Of a stretch of DNA of 64,000 nt, positions 1 to 10,984 are shown in pieces (position 1 is the first letter of the stretch; the number at the start of each line of letters is the position of its first letter). The translations under genes were made by a program, and so were the position numbers. Below the pieces are notes generated by a model. It did not search any database and was not told the origin of the DNA. It saw nothing but the letters and a program-made list of their open reading frames with translations. Location of the stretch: the NCBI GenBank assembly GCA_948470475.1, contig OX419335.1, forward strand, positions 41,357,025-41,421,024, written 5' to 3'. This DNA is from Galaxea fascicularis (taxonomy: Eukaryota > Cnidaria > Anthozoa > Scleractinia > Euphylliidae).

Positions 1-2934
1 CCAAACTAGGGACATGTTGGACGACATAATGCTTGATTCGCTTGAGCTACAGTCGCAAGCACAATCGCAGAATAGAGCTGTCTTGCTTAGTAATGCTCTC
101 TTACAAATGAAGAAAGAGGCACAGAGAAAAGGAGATGTCTGGGCTCACAGCCAACCCTTTCAGTCAATTGACAACTTGCAAGGCTCTGAGGTAAAATTGG
201 CTGAAGAGGATGACACTTTTGATGGGGTGGTATTGTACTTCCATGACATCACACCTTTTAATGACATTTCTGATGCAAGTCTGCCACCAGAGCAGGTAGA
301 CTTTCAAAACAAGGAATCTGAATTTTGGATGGGGAATACTGTAGACCTCTCTACTCTTCCATTACCACGACGATACAAAGGTATTTCATGCAGTGCGGTG
401 TCACCTGATGAAACCCTCATTGCACTGGGTACTGTTCAAGGTGACATTCTCATATGGGATTTATCACTCTACCCTCCACGGATATTACGTACAAGCCGTG
501 GGCAAAATACAGTTATCATGCAACTACAGTGGACTTTGGACTCTGCTCAATTGGTCAGTGTTAATGAACATGGAATTGTTATGATCTGGTCATTGGGTGA
601 CACTGTATCTGTGCCTTATGATGTAAAGTCATTTGAACCCATTGAGGAGAATCTTGGTTTCAGTCCTTCTGTATTGGTTGCATTGTTGAGTCTTGAACCA
701 AATGACTTCTTCTTCACACAAGGTCCTTTCACTGATTCCAAAGATTTAACTAGTAAAGCAACAGCTGTTGCATTCCATCCTTCTGTTTCACTTCTTGGGA
801 AGCAGAGCTATTTGATGGTGGGTTTAAGCAATGGCAACATTCTCAGAATCAAGTACAGGGCGACACAATCCATCATGTCCATCCCACAGGTCCAACCAAC
901 CAATTGGACACCTAACAAGATTGGTCAAGACATAGAGGCTGAGCTTTTCAAATCACATCAGCACCCCATTCGACTAATAAGTTTTGTAAACAATGTCTCT
1001 CCCATGATAACAGTAGATGATGCAGGAATTATCAACTTGTGGGAATATTCCAGTGAATCATTATCGGGATTTGGTTGGTTTGTTCCAAATGTGAAGTATA
1101 GATTGAAGATGTCAGAAGTAACATATGAGCCTGCTTTGGGGGCACAAGAGAAAGTTGAGTTTACTGATGTTGTCAGAGGTCCACAGCGGAAACAGCATCG
1201 CCTCAGGTAATGTGGTTTCCTTGTCTATCTGAATGACTTAATAATTTTTTGCATGAGGGTGGGGCTAACTTCATACTGATTTATGCATTAATGTTGGTTA
1301 AAGCCAACTTTCTGTTTATAAATTATTCTGGTTTTATTAGAGCAAGTTATCAGATTTGAAGTTAGTTATTATTGACCAAGGTATGCAGTTGCAAAGGCTT
1401 TAATCCTGGTTTGTACCGGTACTGGAAATCCTGGATAGTACTTGAATTTCAGTCTAGTATTTTCCAGGACTGGAAAGTCATTGAACACAGTAAGAAGTCT
1501 TGGAAAACCCTGGAAATCTATAAACTCAACTGATTGCATTTTTTTGGAAGACATTGAAGAGCAGCCAGATGGGAAAATCCAATAACTGAAAAATATGTAA
1601 TATTTGAGTGCAATGGGACCCAGAAAAAACTTTCTGAGGCTTGGAAAAGCCCTGAAAAAATCTTCTGAAAATTTGTTACTCAAAAATGTAATGAACCCTT
1701 TTAATTCTAGATTTTGTCTTAGGCTGTGCTGAAGAAAAAATGTCCCTGCTAGCTGTACCAGCTAGTGGGGATGTTTTGTCATAAATAAATGCCAAATCAA
1801 ACAGAAATAAACTTTTGGATGTACTTGCTGACTATTTTATTGTACTCTGTCTTTTTGTAAGAGTTTTTCATATATTTTTTAAAATCTCTTTTCAGGCAAG
1901 AAGTAGTCCAAAAACGAAAAAAGATTCAGAAGTATATCAACTCTCTTCATCTGGGGAAGCCATGGAAGACAGAAGACATGGATGAAAAAGTCACCCGTAT
2001 CTATGCACCCAAAAATGTCCCTGAATCTGGTGCAAATTTTCACTGTGTTACGTATCACACTACATCGGGCTTGCTGGCATCCTATGCTACAAAGCTGCAC
2101 AGGCCAGTTGAAGTGCCATGTGCACGGTTCATCTCATGCCAAGTAAATCCCTCTAGGACAAAGCTTGTGTTCATGCTTTTGTTTCCTGAGGCAGAACCAC
2201 AAGTGGCACACATATCATTTGTTATTGTGAATCTTGAACCGTCAGTGGTGGTCAGCAAGAATTACATAAACATTCCTATCAACAAGAATGATTATGTAAA
2301 GTGCTTGCAAAATAAAGCATGCTCCTTTGGGCTCTCACATGCTATAGATGCTACAGGAAGTGAGTACATTATGGCAAACATTAACGGCACTTTGACAGCA
2401 ATTTCCATGACAACAGGAAATGCAGTCATGGCAGAAACACAGCCCAGGTGGGTAGGGTGCCATCTCAATACTAAGAAAGGCCAGATCCCACCTGGATCAA
2501 AATTTCAAGTAGCTAGTACTTGTATGGGGCTGCATGTGTTGCTCTATGCTCAGAATCACAATTCTGCTATCTTATTACAACTAACGGATGAGAACACCCA
2601 AGAACAGCGTTTGAAAACTTGGAGGGCTTTCCAGAAATGGAGGAACACAGAAACAAATCAGGAAGCTAAAAGGAGCCCTGTCACACTACAGACTGTGAGG
2701 CAACTTTGTTGGACATTTGATCTGCATTCAGATGTCCATGTGCAGTGTTTCATGGAGTCACTGGTTCGGGAACTTATTGATGATGCCATCCAAACTGTTG
2801 ATGGCCCATTCAGTGGAGAGCAAAAACGAACGTTTCGCGCTGAAAACATCGAGATTCCATTTTTGAGGAGAACATCTCACTGTCTAGATGACAATAAACA
2901 GGAAAGCACATCTAACCACTCTGAAAGACAATGA
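1..2934 (+). CDS. WD40-repeat protein, 5' end outside the window
   Basis: Two exons are visible: 1(partial)..1206 and 1896..2934, with donor GT at 1207, acceptor AG at 1894-1895 and an intron of 689 bp. The join restores an AGG codon and keeps frame to the TGA at 2932. The frame is open from the window edge, so the Met at 14 need not be the true start; from it the product is 743 aa. WD-like blade ends are visible near residues 140-150 (GDILIWDL), 183-194 (GIVMIWSL) and about 330-345 (GIINLWEY), giving a partial beta-propeller. The C-terminal third (from about residue 400) has no motif I recognise; it ends in a Ser/Asn/Glu-rich tail. The family member is not identified; a WDR93-like ciliary or testis WD protein is only a guess. 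No mobile-element motif is seen in it, and it lies upstream of PHPT1 on the same strand. Confidence 0.75.
1398..1695. repeat. Dispersed intronic repeat, copy 1
   Basis: This stretch of the WD40-gene intron matches 51081-51304 in the ACADM intron in the same orientation. Shared blocks include 'agtacttgaatt', 'agtctagtattttccagg' and 'aaaactttctgaggc'. The matches are interrupted by small indels. No terminal inverted repeat or coding potential was seen. It looks like an old, non-coding dispersed repeat. Confidence 0.6.
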
Positions 2935-4199
2935 GAAGGGAAAGCTAATGATGACTGAGAAAAGGAACCTTGATGTAAAGACAGTCTTGCAATGAAGTAT
3001 CATTTTACCTTATCCGCCATAGCATTTATACCCATCTGTACTTTTCATGTCCCCTCAGAAAACCACATACACTGTAGTAAGTAGGGAATTGAGCAAAAAC
3101 AAAAAGGTTTTGTGATAAATTGATTTTTGTATTATTTTACAGTGAAGTGTTCTTTAGTCTTTTGTGGTTCTTAGGTTCACTGTACCTATCATTACATTAT
3201 TACAAAAATTCAATCTATTAGTCAAATGTCTAAGATATGCCCTCCGCCATATAGCACACATTGGACAATAGGTCTTGATGCAACACAATTTCAACATGCA
3301 TTGCTTTGTCTTCCCCTAGCTACCTGCTTGGTTCTCTTTCCACCTCCCTCAATGTTTCCTGCATCAGTCTTTAATTTATGGCAGGTGTTTCATTAGAAGC
3401 CAGTAACGGACAAAAACGCCCACCTATTTTCACTCAAACAGTTAAAAAAATCAATCAGGGTACCACCTACTTTGGTTCGCTCAGACAGCTCTTTTAAATA
3501 TTTTCGAACTTCCTGACATGGGTGCCGCGCTAGTGATCAAGAGAGGGGCAAAGTCCGCAAGTGTTACAATAAATGTGACCAGGATTGAACTTCAGTCTAT
3601 TCCCATCCTTTCTACAGACATTCCATTTTTAGGAGAGCAGCAACCTTGCAGAGGACAGGGTGTGCAAGATGTTTTTAACCTCTTAAATTCTGCCTTGTAA
3701 CATCAACGCTTTATTGGAGAGTGGGCAGGGGGTTAGTGAGACATGCACAGTGCACAGCTGATTAACGCGCGCATTCTTTTCTAAACACAGTTTTAGTTAA
3801 AAAAGTTTCTCAGAAAACATTTTTTGCTCGAAATGTGAACTACTGGTCAAATGTTGCTTGAAGTGAAAAAGTGCTCGAGTATGCGCAATGTTCCGAAGCG
3901 AAAAAAGTGATTTCGGGGTGGCCAAACCGGACGTTGCCTTTACATTCGCTACAGGGAATTTAATGAAATTGAAAGCAGAGAAAGGCTCTCTTGGTTTGAA
4001 AATCTGTAGAACGAGCCCGAACGCGAGCCGCTAGTTTTGTGGGTCAGCGACCTTACCGCTGGCGCCCACGAAAGTGAGGTTTCCTAAACCGCAGACTTTC
4101 GTTGGGGAGGAAAAATTGCGTGACGAGAGACGAGCCAAAATTCAGGGTCGAGAGAGATTGAGCACTATTCGCCAGTCCCCAATAAGAATCGCGGTCAAG
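2935..4199. other. Intergenic region between the WD40 gene and PHPT1
   Basis: It holds the 3' untranslated part of the WD40 gene and the upstream region and probable 5' UTR of PHPT1. No open frame here resembles a known protein. The frame open upstream of the PHPT1 start (4074-4199) is most likely 5' UTR, because the conserved N-terminus begins at 4200. Confidence 0.5.
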
Positions 4200-4206
4200 A
4201 TGGCGG
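4194..4206 (+). promoter_or_regulatory. YY1-like element overlapping the PHPT1 start codon
   Basis: The start context reads AAGATGGCGG, which matches the core of the animal YY1 consensus often found just downstream of transcription starts of housekeeping genes, and also gives a good translation context (A at -3, G at +4). Binding is inferred from the motif only. Confidence 0.4.
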
Positions 4207-7175
4207 AAGGATCGTCCCCGAAGCTGTCGAATGTCGCTGATGTCGAAATAGACGCAAATGGACGCTTCAAGTATGTTTTGATCAAAGTCACAGATGAATC
4301 ACAAGGTGGTGTTTATAAGCATATAGTGAGAGGATTTGACTGGGCTGATTATCATGGTAGGTTTCATAGCAGACTTCCTTTCCATTCAAAAGAGATTAAG
4401 TTCCGTTCGAGTTTATAATATCGAGAGGAAAGTTATTTTAGTCTTACACTATGGTTTCACTGTGTCCAACAACTGTAAATATGTAGCTATATATGTGACC
4501 CTTCATTACACATGTTATTCATCGGCTGAGCACTTACGTATGTGGCACAGTTTTGCCTTTATACGGACAGACCTAGGCCGGTAAATAACATTTTTATGCT
4601 TTTTCTTTTAAGGTTAACGAGGTTAAATTGCTTGCGAACAGTCTTTTTGCAGTATTTTGTAGTCCTTAAATTTTTATATTTCTTAATTGTACATATTATT
4701 TTTAGTTAGTTGTATTTTGGCCATTTTATACCTGCCAACTTTACTGAGTCAAATCCGTGAGATTTTCCGAAAATGTTCCAGTGACTCCCAACGATTTCTC
4801 GAAAACGCCCGAACGCTACCAAACATGTCCAAATATGTTCCGATGACTTCTGAACACTCCCAAAGCTATTTGAAGCTTTTGCAATGTCACGCTATGCGAT
4901 CTGGTCACAAGACTCCAATTCATTTCCAGTCCCTCAAATGCGAACTGAAACGTGACATTTTTTATTTTAGCGGGTTCTGATACAGTTAGGACTCAAACGC
5001 GACGTTAAGTGCCGTTTGCTGGAACATTTATGGGGAATATTGAATCAATTTTTGTTGTTAAAGAACAAGTAATTTGGATTTCTACAATGCAGGTCATAAC
5101 ACTTTGGGACACTTGACAAACTTGAGCGAAAACTAGAAAATTTCACTACTTACACTTCTACCCTTATAACAGAAACAAATGTTGTTCTTTTACTGCATCC
5201 TTTAGAACCCCCCTCTCCCCAGACAATGTTGAAATATTCCAACTGTCGATGGACGCATCTGCTTTTTCGGAACCGCTTAAAATCAACATTGTAATGGGGG
5301 GGGGGGGGGAGGGGGTAAAGCGGCAATTGTCCCAAGACTTTTGTCCTGCATTGTAGTTCAGGGGTGAGAAATTGTCCTCAATGTATGAGATCAACGTCTT
5401 TGGTCCGCAAGCATGAGACTCATGCATAATGCATTAGAGTTGGCAGGTATAACCATTTTATTTCATAGTGACCCCAATTAGCTTTTCAGAGCAGAAGTTG
5501 TAGAAAACTTGAATAGAGTTTATTATTATTATCATTATTATTATGATTATTTTATTATTGTTAATCTTATTAAAAAGTGGTTCATAATCCTCGGAGTAAA
5601 GGGGTGGATCAGTCTGCAAAGTATGGTAGAACTCAACGAGATCTCATGCATGCAGAGCTATTTTTAGCTGCATATACTGCTTACAATATGGCCAGAACTC
5701 ATGTGTGTCTAGTTGTTTTTCTTCAAAAGTTGTATGCCTCTTAAGCTGGCAGCACACCTGGTAATTTTATACCCTGATTACTGCAAATTTGGTCATGAAT
5801 TGTGCCGTTAATTGATGTGAGCATGCTGGGCGATATTTTTACACCAATTTGTGTCACCCCAGTTAGCGGTACTTCTGCCGCATGCAATTGCTATGACTGT
5901 GGTGTGTACAATGAGCATTTAGAAAAATACTCATGCTGTTTGTTTGCCACAAAAACTTTGCAAATCAGTGCTAAAATAGGATAACTACACTACAGAAACT
6001 TGTTGTTCTAATAATACAGCATTGTGAGGGATTTGTGTGATTGTTTAAGCTAAAAATTGTATTTACTGGTACATCTGATAATGGTATAGTTCTTATCAAA
6101 ATATTACTCTCTTTCCAACCTAGTTTTGTCAACTGTTGCCAAAAGATTCTGATACCATGAATATACTCAGATTATCTTTCATCCTCTCCATACTGATTTA
6201 AAATCTGCTATAAAATGTTTGCTATGATGAATGCTATTTTTTTTAAATCATCAGCCGATATATATGACAAAGTTAAAGGTGAAATTAAACAAATGGGATT
6301 GCAGTCCCAGTGTGTTGGAGGTGGCAGAATACAGCATGATGAATTTGAGAAGAAAATCCTGGTGTATGGTTATTCTATGGTAAGCTAATACACTGTAAAA
6401 TGGCATTTACTACTATCATTGGAGAAACAAGGATGTACTGTAAAAGCAGTATTAAACTAAGCAGTCTCTTTCTTCTCTTGCCTTATTTTTTTCACACATT
6501 GGATCCAGTGAGTCACAAGAAATTTGCAAATGTACTTTCCTTTCCTCTCTCCAATCCATCCTTCCATCTTGCATACTTCAATCTCTTCTTTTTTGCAATG
6601 AATCTAAGGAGTAAAATTCCCACTGCTTGCAGTTTACAATAAGTAATAACTTAAGTCAAAATGACTTTAAAAATATTGCTTATCTTGAATTTTTTAGTAA
6701 CCAAGGTTTTTCCCCATACATTCCTGTAATGGGACAGAACAAAAATTGCAGAGAGTAATGGACAAACCTCAATTAGTTAAAAAAAAAAAGAAAACTGAAG
6801 GATTGATAATATTACAACCATGTCATCAGTCCACAGAAATATTACCTTAAACTTGTTAAGGTGATGCACTGTCATATTATTGACAGGGGCCGCACAATTC
6901 CGATGCATGTGTCAGCTGCTTGAGAATTTGTGTTCTTGTGAACTTTGTTGCAAACAAGATGTGCCTCAGGTCTGTATGACCCCGGTCACACTCCAAGCCT
7001 AAACTTGCTACTCAGTGGCACCCTGTACATTGTGCGACCATTTAGCTGACTTGCAAACAATTGCTGCTCTTGGTTTTAGGGATTTGGCCAAGCAGATCAT
7101 TCTATCACAGTGGAAAAACTTAAGACGACTTATCCAGACTATACAAGTATCACATTCAGCAATGAGGGATATTAG
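4200..7175 (+). CDS. PHPT1: 14 kDa phosphohistidine phosphatase
   Basis: Three exons: 4200..4356, 6255..6379 and 7080..7175, all with GT-AG borders (phases 1 and 0), encode 125 aa, the same length as human PHPT1. The enzyme removes phosphate from phosphohistidine in proteins in the cytosol and does not need metal. Conserved family blocks are FKYVLIKV (about 22-29), [12 protein letters not shown] (41-52), [21 protein letters not shown] and the C-terminal NEGY. His52 at the end of exon 1 aligns with catalytic His53 of the human enzyme, and the exon 1/2 border falls directly after it. The start at 4200 is preferred to the in-frame upstream start at 4074 because the family N-terminus begins there. 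The gene looks intact. Confidence 0.95.
4729..5452. mobile_element. Non-autonomous DNA transposon in PHPT1 intron 1
   Basis: The termini are inverted repeats: TATACCTGCCAACTTTA on the left and its near complement ending GTTGGCAGGTATAA on the right. The element is flanked by an 8-bp direct repeat CCATTTTA (4721-4728 and 5453-5460), which reads as a target-site duplication. It is 724 bp long with no transposase frame. It contains a long G tract near 5297-5320. An 8-bp duplication fits hAT-type or similar transposases; the superfamily is not certain. Confidence 0.75.
5519..5566. repeat. (ATT)n microsatellite, degenerate
   Basis: A run of imperfect TTA/ATT units lies in PHPT1 intron 1, shortly after the transposon. 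No other feature is associated with it. Confidence 0.7.
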
Positions 7176-8320
7176 TGAAGAGCATAGAGCATAGACATGA
7201 ATTGTATTTATTAGTTGGCACATAGATGATGTACTTGGCATACATGTGTAAGGATGCAAATAGAGTGCCAGGGGGATGCATTAATATGGATGCAACTTTT
7301 CAGCATCTATTTTGAAGAGTATAATGACTTGGTGGCAATAGTACGTATTGGCAACTAGAGTGTAGTGAGATTGCAAGTTTTAAGTGTTGTAAATGAATGA
7401 AAGATGTAAATATTCGATAGTGTTGAGTGTTGCACTTTTGTTCAGTTGCTCTCACTTGCATACCTTGTGGTTCAGCAGTTGAGCATCCAAATTAGTCATC
7501 AAAAGGTCATAGGTTTGTCTCTTGTCGGGGTCTGAATGTGTTTCCATGCAGCATGTGACAGTATGTGAATTACTTATTTCAACAACAAGCTTGTGACAAC
7601 AAAATAATATCTCAAGTTGTTATTTCAATCTAGATGTAAATCGCATGACATGGAATTATAGGTGTTGATTGCCAAAGGATTTTCAAAGTTTTCCAAAATT
7701 TGTGACAAGGGCAATTTGCAAAACTTGTTTTAAAGAAAAAATTCCTTTTGCCTCAACCAATTAGCATTCAGCAATTTTGCTGTCCATGTTATAAACAAAT
7801 ACTCAGTTTATAGTCACCTACCTCCACCCCATGCACTTGAAAAAACCAAATAAACCTCCAGTGGTTACTTCGTATTGGTGTTATTGTATAGAAATTACAC
7901 ACATATATTTTCCTTATAACAGATTTATAGTAAAAATGTTTGCCTTCCAGCTTAACTAAGAGTTGTCTTTTTGAAGTAATTTTTGTTAAAAAATATAAAA
8001 CAACAACATTTAAGGTTGATTGATTAGGTTTACATTTCCATTATATTACTTGGCAATATTTAACAATTAGACCCGTGGCCCTTGAGGGCGAAGGGTCGAA
8101 TTGTTTTAGTGTCACCCATCTAGTCGAACAGAAGAGACAATAATACAGTTAGCAAATGCAAGTTGAAGAACTATTTATTTGGGAATAAAACAAAAGAAAG
8201 CATCACGCTCGATTGCTACTCAGGACTATATATTAATAGTCCTCCTGTAGCATAGCCAATCAAAATGCACGATTTGCATTAGTCCACTGGTTGGGTGATA
8301 CCAATATCCAGTATCAAGAC

Positions 8321-8713
8321 TAAGGCCCCGTTCAGACTAGGTGCCTGTGCCCGGTTCTCGGGAACGGGCACTGGTCTGAACATAGCTTTTTGTTGGTGCC
8401 CGCGCACAAATCTGAGCACCGTGCCCGGGCACGGGCACTACCTCCAAGGGTAGTACTCGGGCACCGTTCCCGGGCACGGGAACTTGTCTGAACACGTTTT
8501 CATGTGTTCCCACGTTTTTTCCCGTGTTTCGTTATGATGCAGTCACAAAAATGGCAGCAATATCGCGGAGTACTCTAAAAGATAAACTGGGCACTAAGCC
8601 TTCTGCACTAGTGTGAACATCCTCGGTCCAGGGCACTGAGGTGTCTGGACAGCGTCCTTTTTAGTGCCCGGGAACGGTACCGCGGAACGGGCACTTAGTC
8701 TGAACGGGGCCTA
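8321..8713. mobile_element. MITE with GGCCCCGTTCAGACT ends
   Basis: The left end TAAGGCCCCGTTCAGACTAG is mirrored by the right end CTTAGTCTGAACGGGGCCTA. The interior is rich in short inverted copies of a GTGCCCGGGAAC-like motif, so the whole 393 bp could fold. A TA dinucleotide flanks both ends, compatible with TA-targeting elements, but the exact target duplication is not clear. There is no coding capacity. Confidence 0.7.
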
Positions 8714-9797
8714 AGGCACCTTTTTAAAATGGCTTGCAACTACCAGGGCCTGGTGATGTGCAAGATTTTTTTTTAAATTCTGAAAAAGTAAAACTAGTAG
8801 GGGCGTTTTTTTGAAGGATATTTACAATGTACGTTCTCCAAAGCTCATTTCTCCTGGTAATGACTCGGTGATTGCTTATCAGAGGGCCAGCTGTATCGCT
8901 ATGAAAACTATATCTGTCAAGAATTTGCCAGGCCCATTGAACAGTTTGTCCTTGGCTAGAAAAGATTATGATAATGGTATGTTCTAGTTTTGTTTTTTTG
9001 CATGTTCTAGTTAAGGCCCTAATAATAACGAGTTAATTTCGCACCTCGCACCACAAGAATAAAAAAGCAGCATCTCTTCTTAACTGGAAAATTTTGATTG
9101 TCTCATCCACTGATCCATGAGAAAACGTGTACTCAATGGAACTTATTGGAATACTGCAAAAGCTCTGATGGATCCCGAATCTTTGGACTCACAGCAAGAT
9201 CCTGTAACTGAATACACGCCAATTTTGAAACAATAGCTGCAAGTCTTATACAAGCCTATATGTCACTTACCCAGGCTGCGGCAGGGTGCCACATTTATTT
9301 GTGCTTTTCAGATTTTTCTCACTGAACAGTACACGTCATTTCAAGCAGTGTTGACATTAGTAATAGATTAAGCGAAAACGTTTAGAAAACGAATTAAAGA
9401 CAAACATAAGGAGATCACCGTAAAAATGACCAAAACAGTTTTAGACATGTCTGACATGGCAACAGGTTTTGGAAGTTGGGATAGCAAGGGTCGTAACAAA
9501 CTGCACTCAGCACAGTTATGATGTACATACTTTATTAAGTTAGTCGTTCCGTGTTTATCAAGATAACAGTGAATTTTGACTCCATTTCAGTTAAGTTTTT
9601 TGATGTCGCGGAGTTCAGTGTAGTCAGTAGTAGTTTGGGGATCAACTGGTTCAGTGTTCGCTGCATTTTGGCTATCCTTTCTTTTATTCTGCAAAAAAGA
9701 AAGAAAACAGAAATAGTTATATTTGACAAACACCAGAAAAACATTCCAACATCATTGGCGAGATGTGAGTGAGCGTGACTTTTATAACCGTTGTTCC

Positions 9798-9996
9798 AGG
9801 GAGCTTAGCAACCACGACAGCGACGGCAAGGAAAACTTATTCGCGATTAATCCTATTGTTTAACATGAAAAATGCTGGCGAGCTGTCCAGGGTTTAAATT
9901 ACTGTGAACGATGTTAAAGCAAAGAAAAAGGAAGAAAAACTCACGTTCCTAAAATTTGGTCATTTTACGTCGCCGTTGCCATTGCCGTTGCTGTTT
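9798..9996. mobile_element. Dispersed MITE family (CTTAAGCAACGACGAC-type), diverged copy
   Basis: It begins GGGAGCTTAGCAACCACGAC and ends in a GTCGCCGTTGCC-type complement. The interior shares GCTGTCCAGGG, AAATTACTGTGAACG and TTTGGTCATTTTACG with the copy at 55503-55860. It is diverged and shorter than that copy. Confidence 0.6.
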
Positions 9997-10679
9997 TCAA
10001 ATCGATCGCGGGACCGTGTCTATTTACCTTTGTATAAAGCGGAACTGTTTGCAATTCCCACCTTTTGAACGTTTTCGTGCGCGAACAGAAAGGAGAAGAG
10101 CAGCGCATCTGGTCTGAACTACAGTCTCAAAGACTCTGAATTATATCATTTTGTCTCATAATTCTAGGCAGTCGGTACTATTTAGGTTTTTGCTCGTAAA
10201 TTGGTGAAGCATATACTTTTTCTTAGTATTCTGAAAAGGTGTTTGAATTGCAGTAATCTGACTTAAGCACCTTTTTTGTTTTCATGCAGTTATAACACCG
10301 TTCAAGGCACTTACATTTATTCGTTTCCTCAATCTTCCTGAAGATACAAGTCGTCTTTTCGTTTCTCTTCGTTTGAGAATCCGTAAAATTTGTCGTGGGT
10401 TGGCATAAAATGGAGTAGGGCAGCCCTCTCCGACTTTAGCTGGTGGTAGTAGCATTTTTCCTTGTTCATTAACAAGAGGAACTGTCTAAATCAAAAACAA
10501 ATCTCCAAGAGTTGTATCCAAAATACCTATTCCCTCTCTCCCACACATTAGAGCTCTCTGCTTCCGAGTACGGCTTCATATGCGGCTTGGCCATACACTT
10601 GTTGGCCAGACTAGGCTACCAAGGGAATCAGAATCAATTCGTTCCATCCATGAACTTTAATATCAATGCAAGCCACTAT

Positions 10680-10853
10680 TGTGACGATATGGTTAGTCCC
10701 AGGCCCTCCGGGGCTGACGTAGGTGGTGGAAAGGCCCCGGATGAACTCCCGCGTTCAGTTCTGTAATCTCATGTAGTCAACGAGTGTTTACTGCATTAAA
10801 TGTATTGTATTCTTCAGTTTCATATGAGTCTATCCCTTTGCAACTACGTTATA
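10680..10853 (+). repeat. 5' LTR of the Gypsy element
   Basis: It is 174 bp, starts TGTGACGATATGG and ends CTACGTTATA, so its termini are TG...TA rather than the usual TG...CA. It equals 15356-15529 in length and, by eye, in sequence. The promoter of the element is expected here. Confidence 0.93.
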
Positions 10854-10871
10854 TGGTGTCAGAAGAAACTG
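10854..10871 (+). other. Primer-binding site
   Basis: TGGTGTCAGAAG directly follows the 5' LTR. The leading TGG pairs with the CCA end of a tRNA, as expected for priming minus-strand synthesis. I could not assign the tRNA species. Confidence 0.8.
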
Positions 10872-10984
10872 TGCTGCCTTTTATCGCTCGTCCTTCTGAC
10901 TGGAGGAGATTTGGTGAGTTGTATAAAGCCAATTTTGCTGTTTTGCTGTTCATCGTTTCGGCGCTGCTGTCGTGTGATTTGACT

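Larger units (their letters stand above)
7176..10674. other. Intergenic region with PHPT1 3' UTR and repeats
   Basis: It starts with the PHPT1 3' UTR. Two AATAAA hexamers (7849-7854 and near 8184) are candidate poly(A) signals. It holds one MITE (8321-8713) and one dispersed repeat (9798-9996). A stop-free stretch at about 8823-8980 (+) reads like coding sequence but matches nothing I know and has no clear start or splice sites. The remainder is AT-rich with no recognisable gene. Confidence 0.5.

Noticed and set aside
4074..4199. 42-residue N-terminal extension of PHPT1
   Set aside because: The conserved family N-terminus and a good start context are at 4200; the upstream frame is more likely 5' UTR.
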